Assembly (NCBI RefSeq): GCF_910592395.1
Contig: NC_088308.1
Location: 13,781,001 to 13,845,000 of the forward strand
Direction of reading: 5' to 3'
From: Lineus longissimus
Lineage: Eukaryota > Nemertea > Pilidiophora > Heteronemertea > Lineidae
DNA length: 64,000 bases
Of the stretch, positions 55,871 to 64,000 are shown in pieces. Position numbers and translations under genes: made by a program. The notes under the pieces are model-generated. The model was not told the origin of the DNA. It saw nothing but the letters and a program-made list of their open reading frames with translations, and searched no databases. Each line of letters begins with the position of its first letter. Position 1 is the stretch's first letter.

Positions 55871-56780
55871 GAGGGGTTCAGGCGCAAAACCCAGTAAGTC
55901 CACAATACCCCTATTGTTTTAAAACAAGAATTTTTGTTTGGGAGTAGGTTTATTGGTTACTGGTTTACTCTCATTGTAATCAAATAGTGTTTTGGTTGGT
56001 AAACAAAAGGCCAGAATTTCAAAAATTAACCTATATTATGAAAACTAGTTATTAAGCAATTTTGATTGATATTGGCGGCAAAACTCTGTAAGTCCAAATG
56101 CGTTATTTTTGCAAAATTCAGTAAGTCCAAAAAATCTGTGTTTGCAAAACCTATCACTGGAAAAATATGCATGAAAATGAAACAGAACACAACACAGTTA
56201 GCAATGTACTCAAATTGGATTAATAAAAGAGCAAATTCCTGTCTGTGAATAGTTTTGAATGTTAGTGTTTTTTGCCAGGAGTCTATAGACCAGAAACTAC
56301 CGACTGTCCGTCACTTGGGAGGCCAAGCCATCCTGCTGTGATAAGTGAATGAAATCAGTACTGGGTACCTCAGAAAATTTCTGCACAATTTAATTCAATG
56401 CCTCCCATAAAGCCAAACTTTTAAAATCCAATTTATTCATCTTAATTTTGCGTAAATTCAGCAGAAATTGACAAAAAAAACGCTATTCTACAGCGAAAGC
56501 CTTGCGAACGGGGGCGCCGCCATTTTGTGCGTCATGTGACATGCAGTTCATCAGTGATTGGCTTTCAGGGACTTACGTGTTTCTGCACCAATATGGTGGT
56601 GGCGTTTACTGGGTTTTGCAAACAAACTGGGTTTAAGGTAGGCATTTACGATGGGACTTACGGGATTTTGCAACAATATGATTTGACTAACGTCATCTAC
56701 ATGCCAAAAGCTGTACATTGGTACAGCTATCTCATTTTTCATAGGAATGGCGTTTACGGGGTTTTGCGCCTGAACCCCTC
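55871..56780. mobile_element. 910-bp TIR element with iterated GCAAAACCCNGTAAGTCC motif
   Basis: GAGGGGTTCAGGCGCAAAAC plus CC is inverted at the right end, with AAAT on both sides (55867-55870, 56781-56784) as a 4-bp duplication. The terminal motif GCAAAACYCNGTAAGTCC recurs inside in direct orientation near 56080 and 56113 and inverted near 56570, 56610 and 56655. No transposase found. Confidence 0.7.
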
Positions 56781-57015
56781 AAATCACTAATAGGTGAGAT
56801 ATCACACTATTCATGTTTTCAGTTTCGGCCACCTAGTGGCCAAGTCAAGAATCAGACTAAAATTCAGTGTCAACGGTCATCTGACCTGGGGGTCATGCAT
56901 ACAAAGTTTTGTGTCAATAACCCTAGCGGTTAAGAAACGTGCCACTGTTTTTGAAATAGGATACGACGGACAACGGACACTGCGGTGTTGTATAGACTCA
57001 CCGTACCGGTGAGCC

Positions 57016-57863
57016 AAAAATGAAAATATTAAGGAGATAGTTTGAAATATTGATATTCGTCCGTTGTAATTGATGGATAGGTTCACATCATACCTCATTA
57101 GTATATGAGACAATCACGTCATGTCATTCAGGGTCTCGTCAGGTGAAATAATCAAAAAACAGATGTGACATATAATACCATATGGTGGTCAGATGTAGAA
57201 GAAGACGAAATAAAGAGAGAAGTGTACAAGAATGACTGCTCTGAATCTGGTATGACCGCGGACTGACGTTGTTGTCGGAGCAGGATCTGTTCACTGCGTG
57301 GTTTTGTAGAGCTGGCGTCATTTTATTGTAGACGAGACGACGAGACGGGTTGCGACATGGTTGTGTCGTGTCATCCCGGAAAAGCTGGTTGTTGGGGGGG
57401 TGATGCACATGGTTGCTGGTTGCTAGCCTGCACCCATTAGCGGAAATACATGGTTTTGGCGTCTCATTGAGCCTCATCAGATACCAAGAAGATGATGTAT
57501 ATACATGGGGATCATAGGTGAATGACCGGAAGGTCTGTGCAGTGACAAGCGAAACTGCTGCGACTGGCTGTCTTACAGTGGAGACAGCAAGTCCAAGAGA
57601 CAAATGGTGTGTGACTTAAGACTGTAGCCTTTTGGGGGTGGTGTACAAACTCTATAGGTGGATATACGGTGTGCTCTACGGGAACATTGGTATAGAATTG
57701 AGATGTGTGACACAGTGTGTCACACGGGTCCCCAAGTTGGGTGAGTTGGCAGTGACAGAAAAGGTAAGCTGTCCACACAGGTACAGCCGGATTTCCCTGG
57801 AGGATGATACGGTTAAAATGAATGAATTGCAACGAGGTAAGGTATCATCTGCTAGGTAACTAG
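57016..57863. other. No firm gene; possible 3' flank of a Penelope-like fragment
   Basis: No protein recognised. On the minus strand this lies downstream of the GIY-YIG-like fragment and may be its 3' sequence. Confidence 0.35.
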
Positions 57864-58010
57864 TTAGTCCAGTTGATTTAGACCAAAAGGAGCTTTTGTG
57901 TGTAAGCGATGGATCCAGTCAAGTTCTATGATCAGTCTCTTTTGCAGGGCTTCCTGAGAGTTCGGTGGAAGACGGATGAAGGCAAGCACATGCACTTTGA
58001 CGTCATCCCG
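57864..58010 (-). pseudogene. GIY-YIG-type retroelement C-terminus
   Basis: The minus strand reads VKVHVLAFIRLPPNSQEALQ followed by LDWIHRLHTKAPFGLNQLD and a stop at 57864. This is the C-terminal signature (W-I-H-R-L, P-x-G-L-N) of a GIY-YIG endonuclease linked to a reverse transcriptase, as in many invertebrate retroelements. Only the end of the protein remains. Its upstream sequence runs straight into a long hairpin. Confidence 0.6.
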
Positions 58011-58165
58011 TATGTCCCGGGGTGTTAAAGTGTCTACCGTCAGTGTCATCTTTGTTGTTTTTGGTGATGTTTCTGAAGTGCTCACATAGTCTTGCAACTT
58101 CAGAAACATCACCAAAAACAACAAAGATGACACTGTGGGTAGACACTTTAACACCCCGGGACATA
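58011..58165. repeat. Inverted repeat with 69-bp arms
   Basis: Arms 58011-58079 and 58097-58165 are reverse complements with only two adjacent mismatches and a 17-base loop. The left arm begins TATGTCCCGGGGTGTTAAAG. The arm reads in frame with the GIY-YIG fragment, so the element's own coding strand has been copied back on itself. Confidence 0.9.
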
Positions 58166-58189
58166 AGGGTTTGGACCTCGTCCCAATTC

Positions 58190-59045
58190 ATGGTGGTTAC
58201 ATGTACCCATGATATTAGATTGGTGGCAATAGGGCAAATAGTTAAGTAATAGTTGCATTTTCAAGGTTTTCAGATTTAGCTCTCTGGTGGTCAATATCTA
58301 TTGAATCAGTCCTGTGACCTCGAGAAGTAGGTCAAATCAAAAACACGTACGACATGAGATGCATCCTTACCAACCATAAAATATTATCGAAAACAAGTCA
58401 CTAAGAAGCGAGAAATTGCAATTTTTACCTCGTTACTTTTGCCCCCCTGGTGGCCAAGTCAAGAATCAGTTAGGGTTATGTATGGAGTCATGTGTACCAA
58501 GTTTCAAATACATAGCTTTAGCGGTTGAGAAACGTGCCACAGTTATACTCAAACAGCCAAATTTTGCCATTTGACCTCTGTGACCTTGAAAAGTAGATCA
58601 AACCAAAAACCCGTACGACATGTGATGTATCCTTGCTTGGAGTACTTACCATGGAAATTATATCGAAAACAAGTCACTAATAAGCAAGATGTTGCTATTT
58701 TTATCTTTGCAGTTTTAGCAAATTTAAGAATACGGATTGGACTGAAATTCAGCGTCAGATGTTACCTGATTCAGGGGGTCATGCATAACAAGTTCAAAAT
58801 TCATAGTTTGAATGGTTGAGAAACATGCCAACAGTTACACTCAAACAGCCAATCTGCGCCATTTGACCTCTCTGACCTTGAAAAGTTGGACAAATTAAAA
58901 AAACATACGACATGTGATTCACCCTTGCTTGGAGTACCTACCAGAGAAATATTATCGAAAACAAGTCACTAATTAGTGAGATATTGCTATTTTCATCTTT
59001 TCAATTTTGGCCCCCTGGTGGCTAATTCAAGAATCAGATCGAACC
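58190..59045 (+). repeat. R300 array, left part
   Basis: R300 landmarks recur (CCCCCTGGTGGCCAAGTCAA at about 58444 and CCCCCTGGTGGCTAATTCAA at about 59010, and TTTGACCTCTGTGACCTTGA at about 58569). The array stops at GATCGAACC and continues after the LINE at 60587. Confidence 0.8.
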
Positions 59046-59047
59046 CG

Positions 59048-60586
59048 AGTGTGCTCCAGAGTTGATTGGTGTCATCTCATTCATTGTAAATTCATCACTT
59101 GAAACTGGAACTGTTCCCGAAACGTTCAAGAAGGCAATAGTCATGCCCCTGTTGAAAAAGCCAGGACTCGATCCAGAGATTCTCTCTAACTATAGACCTG
59201 TGTCGAACCTCTGCTTCATATCAAAAGTGTTAGAAAAAGTGGTAGCATCTCGGCTCACGGATTATCTCAATGCCAATGGTCTCTATGAGCCAATGCAGTC
59301 TGCCTACAGGGCATGCCACAGCACAGAAACGGCACTGTTACGTGTTCATAACGATATGCTGTGTGAGATTGACAATGGTAAAGTTGTCATTCTGGTACTT
59401 CTCGATTTGTCAGCAGCCTTTGACACGGTGAACCATGAAAAGCTGCTTTATAGATTACATTCAATTGGGATACATGGAACAGCACTTCAGTGGTTCCGGT
59501 CTTACCTCCATAATAGGTCCCAGTGTGTCTTCACCAACGGATGTCAGTCTGATCAGCGCAAACTCTACAAAGGTGTGCCTCAAGGGTCTGTATTGGGGCC
59601 CATCCTCTTCACAGTTTACACTGCACCACATGGCAAGGTTGTTAGGGACAGAGATCTCTATGGTCATTTCTTTGCCGATGACAGCCAGGTAAAGCATGCC
59701 GTTTCCCCAGAGCTTATTGTGCAGGCCATTCGACACGTGGAGGTGGGGTTGTGTGATGTGATAGCCTGGTTGACAATGAACTTTCAGCGTGTCAATCATG
59801 CCAAGACAGAGTTCTTGCTCGTGGGCACTAGAGCCCAGTTGGCCAAGCTTCCCAAGGTATCAATAACTATTGGGGATCATGTGATTCAACCAAAATCGCA
59901 TGTACAGAATATTGGTGCTGTGCTAGATTCCACTATGTCAATGGATTCACATGTTAAGAATGTCTGTAAATCGGCCAACTATCACATCAGAAACATTGGA
60001 CGGATTCAGCAATTTCTTGATAAAAAATCTGCCAAAAAGCTTGTGCACTCATTTGTTACCGCCCGCTTGGACTACGCAAATTCATTGCTTCAGGGATTAC
60101 CACAGGCACAGATGAGAAAGCTCCAGTTAATTCAGAACACTGCTGCACGGATTGTGACAAGGACACGGAGTCGTGAACACATAACTCCAGTTCTCCGTGA
60201 CTTACATTGGCTACCTGTGCAGTCCTGTGTGGTTTTCAAGGTTCTGCTGCTGACTTTTAAGGCCTTGAATGGCCAGGCTCCCAGCTACATTAGGGATCTT
60301 CTGACTGTGTCCAAGCCAGGGCGGTCACTTCGTTTAGCTGAACAATTGCTGTTGGCCGTGCCTGTATCCAAACGTTGTGGTTGTGACAAGGCCTTTTGTG
60401 TCAGTGCACCCTGACTCTGGAATGAACTTCCAAGGAACATCAGGGAATCAGAGTCTGTGGACATTTTCAAAAAGAGACCAAAGGGACACCCGTTTTTGTA
60501 GACATTTGTGAACTTTTTCACAGCGCCTTGAGCACCATTTCCATGGTGGATCTGGCGCTATACAAGACTCTGTATTGATTGATTGA
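59048..60586 (+). pseudogene. CR1/L2-like LINE, 5'-truncated RT
   Basis: A 450-residue frame starts inside the RT linker. Motifs follow in order: [20 protein letters not shown] (28-47), [12 protein letters not shown] (114-125), [10 protein letters not shown] (171-180), the catalytic FADDSQ (204-209) and a C-terminal LRDLHWLPV. At 60412 TGA replaces the expected Arg of the APRLWNELP motif, which fits a CpG transition. Without it the protein would run to about 60500. The 3' tail ends in GGCGCTATACAAGAC and ATTGATTGATTGA, usual for this group. GAACC flanks both sides as a short target duplication in R300. Confidence 0.85.
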
Positions 60587-60850
60587 ACCAAAAATTCGAT
60601 ATCAGAGGATATATGACGTAGGGAGTACTGTGTACCAGGTTTCAAGGTCATAGCTCAAGTGGTTAGGAAACACACTTCACGCCATTTTACCTCTGCAACC
60701 TCGAAAAGTGGGTCGATCAAAAACCCGTATGATTTAGTGTGTCAGAGGTCACCTAACCTCGAGGGTCATCTCCACAACATTCATACTCCACAAGTTCATA
60801 GCCCTAGCGGTTAAGAAAAGTGCCATTGTTTTTGAAACAGACAGACGACG
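60587..60850 (+). repeat. R300 array, right part
   Basis: It continues the R300 unit interrupted by the LINE (AAATTCGATATCAGAGG). It ends at a degenerate GAC/GAT tract (about 60840-60855) without the usual GGTGAGC terminus. Confidence 0.7.
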
Positions 60851-61084
60851 GATCGACGTAGCGAACTTTTGGCTGTTGTGAATCAATTTGGATTTGGATC
60901 ACAGAATGTGCACCAGACACACTTTACCAAGGTTCATAAGAGTAGACCTTAGATAGATTCACAAGAAATTACAAGTTGACAACATAAAGAGTGGTATGAA
61001 CTAATAATGCACCTGGATGCATAAATCAAGGTTGACTCACAGGAACCATGGATGTCCAAGATATAGTACCATATACAACTGGCT
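60851..61084. other. No gene recognised
   Basis: Short spacer before the 3' end of the minus-strand LINE. Confidence 0.4.
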
Positions 61085-62450
61085 GAACTTTTGTTCATTT
61101 AATATAAGCTTATTGAGCACCAATATACAAGAGTACAGAACATAAACAACAAAAATAAAAAAAACGAAGGAACACAATGATGGCACTCAATAGGGACACC
61201 CACAGGGATCATAGACCCATAATAGGGGTCCCCTAAAAATTAATACATATAATGACAATAATCAATCAATATGGGACTTTAAAAAAAAAACAGGCACAGA
61301 GAGATTTAAAATCTACAGTAAGCACATCTGCAACGCCCGACCCATGTGCACACATTGTCCGGGTCAAAGCGCCCCGTCAACAGCTCATTGTAGTAAACAC
61401 CGACAGAGCACCTGAACACATTAAGACTCGTCGCACAACGCGCGCGCATGGGCAGGGCGTTCCAGCTGTAAGTGAAGCAATTAAAAAAAGACCGGCAAAA
61501 ATTTCCGTCCTAAATGAACTGCGGCTGCGAATAAAAAGAGGGTCCCCTCTCCTTTCTCTAAAAAGTAAATAATTGGTTGTGTCAAAATCAACCATACCGG
61601 TAAAACATTGACATTTCCCGCCTGTGTGAGAGTGGCGCTATGTTGAGGGCTAAAAGCCTGTCCTTATAGCTCAGTTGGTCGCGGAGCATGTGCCTAGTTT
61701 CCCGGCGTTGAACACGCTCAATTTTAGTCAAGTTGTCTTTTGTGAGGGGATCCCAGGACACAGTATTATATTCGAGTTTAGACCTGACTAGAGACTCGAA
61801 AAGAGGACGCATCAACCTAGGATTATTTCTCTTATCGAAGACCCCCCGCACCGTAGCCCAAGTCTTGTTGGCTTTCTTAACAATAGCATTAATGTGAGAA
61901 GAGAAAGTCAGGTCGCTGCTCACAACAACACCAAGGTCCCTGACCTCGTTAACCTTTGCCAAAACTTTGCCATCGATGTTGTAATAGTAAACACGGGGAT
62001 TAACCCTTCTGGTGAAACTCACTACTTGACACTTGGGGGCATTTAAGGTCATTCCCCACTTTTTACACCAAATGGCTACCTTCTCAATATCGTCTTGGAT
62101 AAACAAACAGTCATGAACCGATTTTATTACTCTATACAACTTTGAATCATCTGCAAAAAGTGACATCTTGGTATCAATATTCACAACCTCAGGCAAATCA
62201 TTAACATACAATAAAAACAACAGTGGCCCAAGAATGGAACCCTGTGGGACACCAGAAGATACACTCTTGATAGAGGAGAAAACACCATGCAGACCAACCC
62301 TTTGTTTCCTACCGGTAAGATCACCAGAAAACCATCTCAACAGTCTGCCATTGATACCAAAGCTCTGTAGCTTATGGATAAGTAAAAGATGCGGCACTTT
62401 ATCAAAAGCTTTACTTAAGTCAAGATATACTGCATCAACCTGTCCCCCTT
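61085..62450 (-). pseudogene. Jockey/CR1-type LINE, RT C-terminal half and 3' end
   Basis: The minus-strand RT carries AVYLDLSKAFDKVPH (across a frameshift near 62410), SSGVPQGSILGPLLF, the catalytic LFADDSKLY, and thumb motifs such as VRDLGVVVSSDLTFSSHI and WATVRGVFDKR. Another frame change near 61590 leads to a C-terminal stretch with YSWNALPM and a Cys-rich end (CTWVGRCRCAYCRF), stopping at 61306. The 3' untranslated part runs to about 61085 (GGTGCTCAATAAGCTTATAT). Several shifts mark it inactive. Confidence 0.8.
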
Positions 62451-63026
62451 ATCCACTTTCTCACCAATATCATGTAAAGATTGCACCAACTGGGTGCTGG
62501 TGGAACGTTTGGCCCGGACACCGTGATCACAATCATGTAATCTAGGCTGAACAACATTAAGGAGTTTGGTATGAATTAACCTTTCCAAGACCTTAGAAAT
62601 AACACACAATAAAGAAATTGGACGATAATTATCAACCTTTCCCTTATCATCCTTTTTGAACACCAGTGTAACATTGGCCAGTTTCCAAATGTCTGGCAGT
62701 TCACCTGACGACATACTACAATTAAACATAAGAGCACATGAATAACTTAGTGAATGGGCACATTCCTTTAGTAACCGAGGCGCGACACCATCTGGTCCAT
62801 AGGCCTTTTTAGCATGAAGTGCACTGAGGGATTTCGTAATTTCCTCGGCCGTAAATTCAAAACACTCCAGCTGAGGGTCAAAAACAACATTGACCTCAGG
62901 TAAATTCACAAACCTTGTGGAGAAGGCCGACGCAAAGTAATTGTTGAACAAGCTCGCCTTATCACCGTCCCTCTCAGCCTTCTTGCCGTTAAAGTTAACA
63001 GTTCTAGGAATCCTATCAACATTCAC
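62415..63026 (-). pseudogene. Same LINE, RT N-terminal half
   Basis: The minus-strand frame holds KKAYGPDGVAPRLLKECAHS, IWKLANVTLVFKKDDKGKVD and NYRPISLLCVISKVLERLIH. The frame breaks at about 62415, directly before LDLSKAFD. It is the N-terminal part of the RT of the element at 61085-64000. Confidence 0.8.
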
Positions 63027-63200
63027 TTTGCTATGATAAAAAGACCAAAAAGCTTCGGATTAGTTTTCACATCTCTACTGACTGTTTCGATGTAAGCATT
63101 GTAACAACTACGAGACCTACTTCTAAGCTTATTTCTGGGCATCCTATACTTGGCCCAAGAAGCCTCGCGTCCGTCTCTTCTAGCCTTGCGGAGTGAAGTC

Positions 63201-64000
63201 TTAACTTTGTTTGACAGGTGTTTGTTTTAACTCGCCCGTAATCCAATTTGGCCCAGACCTACTTTTTACTAAGCGTTTCGGTACAAAAATTCCAATACCC
63301 CGCTCAATAACCGCAATCCAATATTGCCAAACATGCTCCACGCTGCAGCCAGCATTACGGCCACTAAAATCTGAGCCTTGACCAAGCTCATTACAATAGA
63401 AATTACTCAAACCATTATAATCCACACGGTTCCAGTCTAAGACAGACCTAGGCCCCTGATTTGACCTACACACATCCATACCCATCATAAACACGACTGG
63501 ATAGTGATCAGAGCAAAAGGCATCTGGCCAAACCTCCAAATCACTGATTAGTTCCGGCCTATTTGACAAAACAAGGTCAAGCGTGTTTCCTGCTCTATGC
63601 GTTGACTCAAAAACTAACTGCCACAGGGAAAAAACTAACAAAAGGTCACAGAAACCCTGGGCTGCATCATTTACCGACTGACAGGCAGCAATGGACCAAT
63701 CAAAAGTCGGAAAATTAAAATCACCCATTACACATACATCAGAAAACTCACTGGCACAATTATCGAGAACAGATTTAAAACGACGGATAAAATCCTCTAC
63801 AGAATTAACGTCACAGGCCGGCGGTCGGTAACACACCACAACACCATGTCTTTTTCTATTAATACCACTTATTTCCACAACCAGGCATTCTAAATTTTAA
63901 CACCTCAAGATCAGACCGCCTTACACCCATGATATCGACTTTTAGTGCCAGAAGGACACCACCTCCTAGATCATCATTAGGCCTGTCCCTGCGAAACAAA
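63201..64000 (-). pseudogene. Same LINE, endonuclease, cut by window edge
   Basis: The endonuclease shows GGGVLLALK near the window edge (another frame), then VVVCYRPPACDVN, VMGDFNFPTFDW, AGNTLDLVLSNR and CSDHYPVVFMMG. These are the conserved steps of LINE apurinic-type endonucleases, including the GDFN and SDH boxes. A frameshift lies near 63885. The 5' part of the element lies beyond 64000. About 170 bp between 63201 and 63026 link it to the RT in disrupted frames. Confidence 0.8.

Larger units (their letters stand above)
53501..57015 (+). repeat. R300 array with two nested TIR elements
   Basis: The 5' signature AACGGCAAGAGGCCATTGTG plus CTCACC begins at about 53505, and the 3' end TAGACTCACCGTACCGGTGA plus GCC lies near 57015. 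R300 units occupy 53505-54431, 55407-55870 and 56781-57015. Two DNA transposons interrupt them exactly, and joining the flanks restores the unit in both cases. Confidence 0.85.

Noticed and set aside
57139-57603. 154-residue minus-strand frame
   Set aside because: It lies downstream of the stop of the GIY-YIG fragment, has low-complexity Ser/His content and no known motif; probably 3' flank.
61252-61572. 106-residue plus-strand frame
   Set aside because: It is the antisense shadow of the C-terminal coding part of the minus-strand LINE.

Overview
The window reads as a repeat-dominated stretch of a marine invertebrate nuclear genome. There are no bacterial operons. What is present is spliced-gene exons, non-LTR, DIRS, Penelope, Gypsy and Helitron remnants, and many short DNA transposons with terminal inverted repeats. 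The recurring element starts of the CAAGAGGCCCAYGGGCC / GGCCATTGTGCTCACC type are, from memory, most familiar from bivalve and other molluscan genomes. A mollusc or another lophotrochozoan is my best guess; a cephalochordate or other deuterostome cannot be excluded.

Host gene content is slight. The clearest piece is one 98-bp minus-strand exon at 36280-36377 that encodes the domain I S4 voltage sensor of a T-type (Cav3) calcium channel. It has consensus splice sites at both ends, so the surrounding tens of kilobases may be its introns. Weaker candidates are a decayed three-exon gene with a Tudor-like last exon (10651-11522, plus) and a possible signal-peptide exon (31746-31938, minus).

Layout. 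1-15.1 kb: arrays of a ~300-bp unit (called R300 here) with defined ends, a ~400-bp and a 156-bp relative (R156), a tRNA-derived SINE and a hairpin satellite. 15.8-21.0 kb: a degenerate DIRS retrotransposon on the minus strand. 20.25-31.35 kb: a recent tandem segmental duplication carrying the DIRS head and a truncated Penelope-like element. 31.4-36.3 kb: R300 remnants, a 777-bp MITE and a 1.15-kb element built from an iterated palindromic motif. 37.2-38.0 kb: a Gypsy integrase fragment. 38.3-45.9 kb: a non-LTR element split by a 3.95-kb insertion that carries a duplicated chromodomain gene between LTR-like direct repeats. 45.9-48.0 kb: two more iterated-motif elements, one a PIF/Harbinger derivative with a TAA target duplication. 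49.6-53.5 kb: a Helitron pseudogene. 53.5-57.0 kb: an R300 array holding two nested TIR elements. 57.9-58.2 kb: a GIY-YIG fragment with a long hairpin. 59.0-60.6 kb: a CR1/L2-like LINE inserted in R300. 61.1-64.0 kb: a second, minus-strand LINE running off the window.

The parts do not form a pathway. They form a layered record of insertions, and in several places order can be read directly: R300 arrays are interrupted by SINE, LINE and MITE insertions, and the LINE at 38-46 kb is older than its chromodomain cargo. The observations most worth a second look are the nuclear-receptor half-site cluster carried in every R300 unit, the recurrent class of TIR elements whose bodies are built from their own terminal motif, the chromodomain/ubiquitin-like protein in an LTR-like shell, and the duplicated DIRS-Penelope segment.
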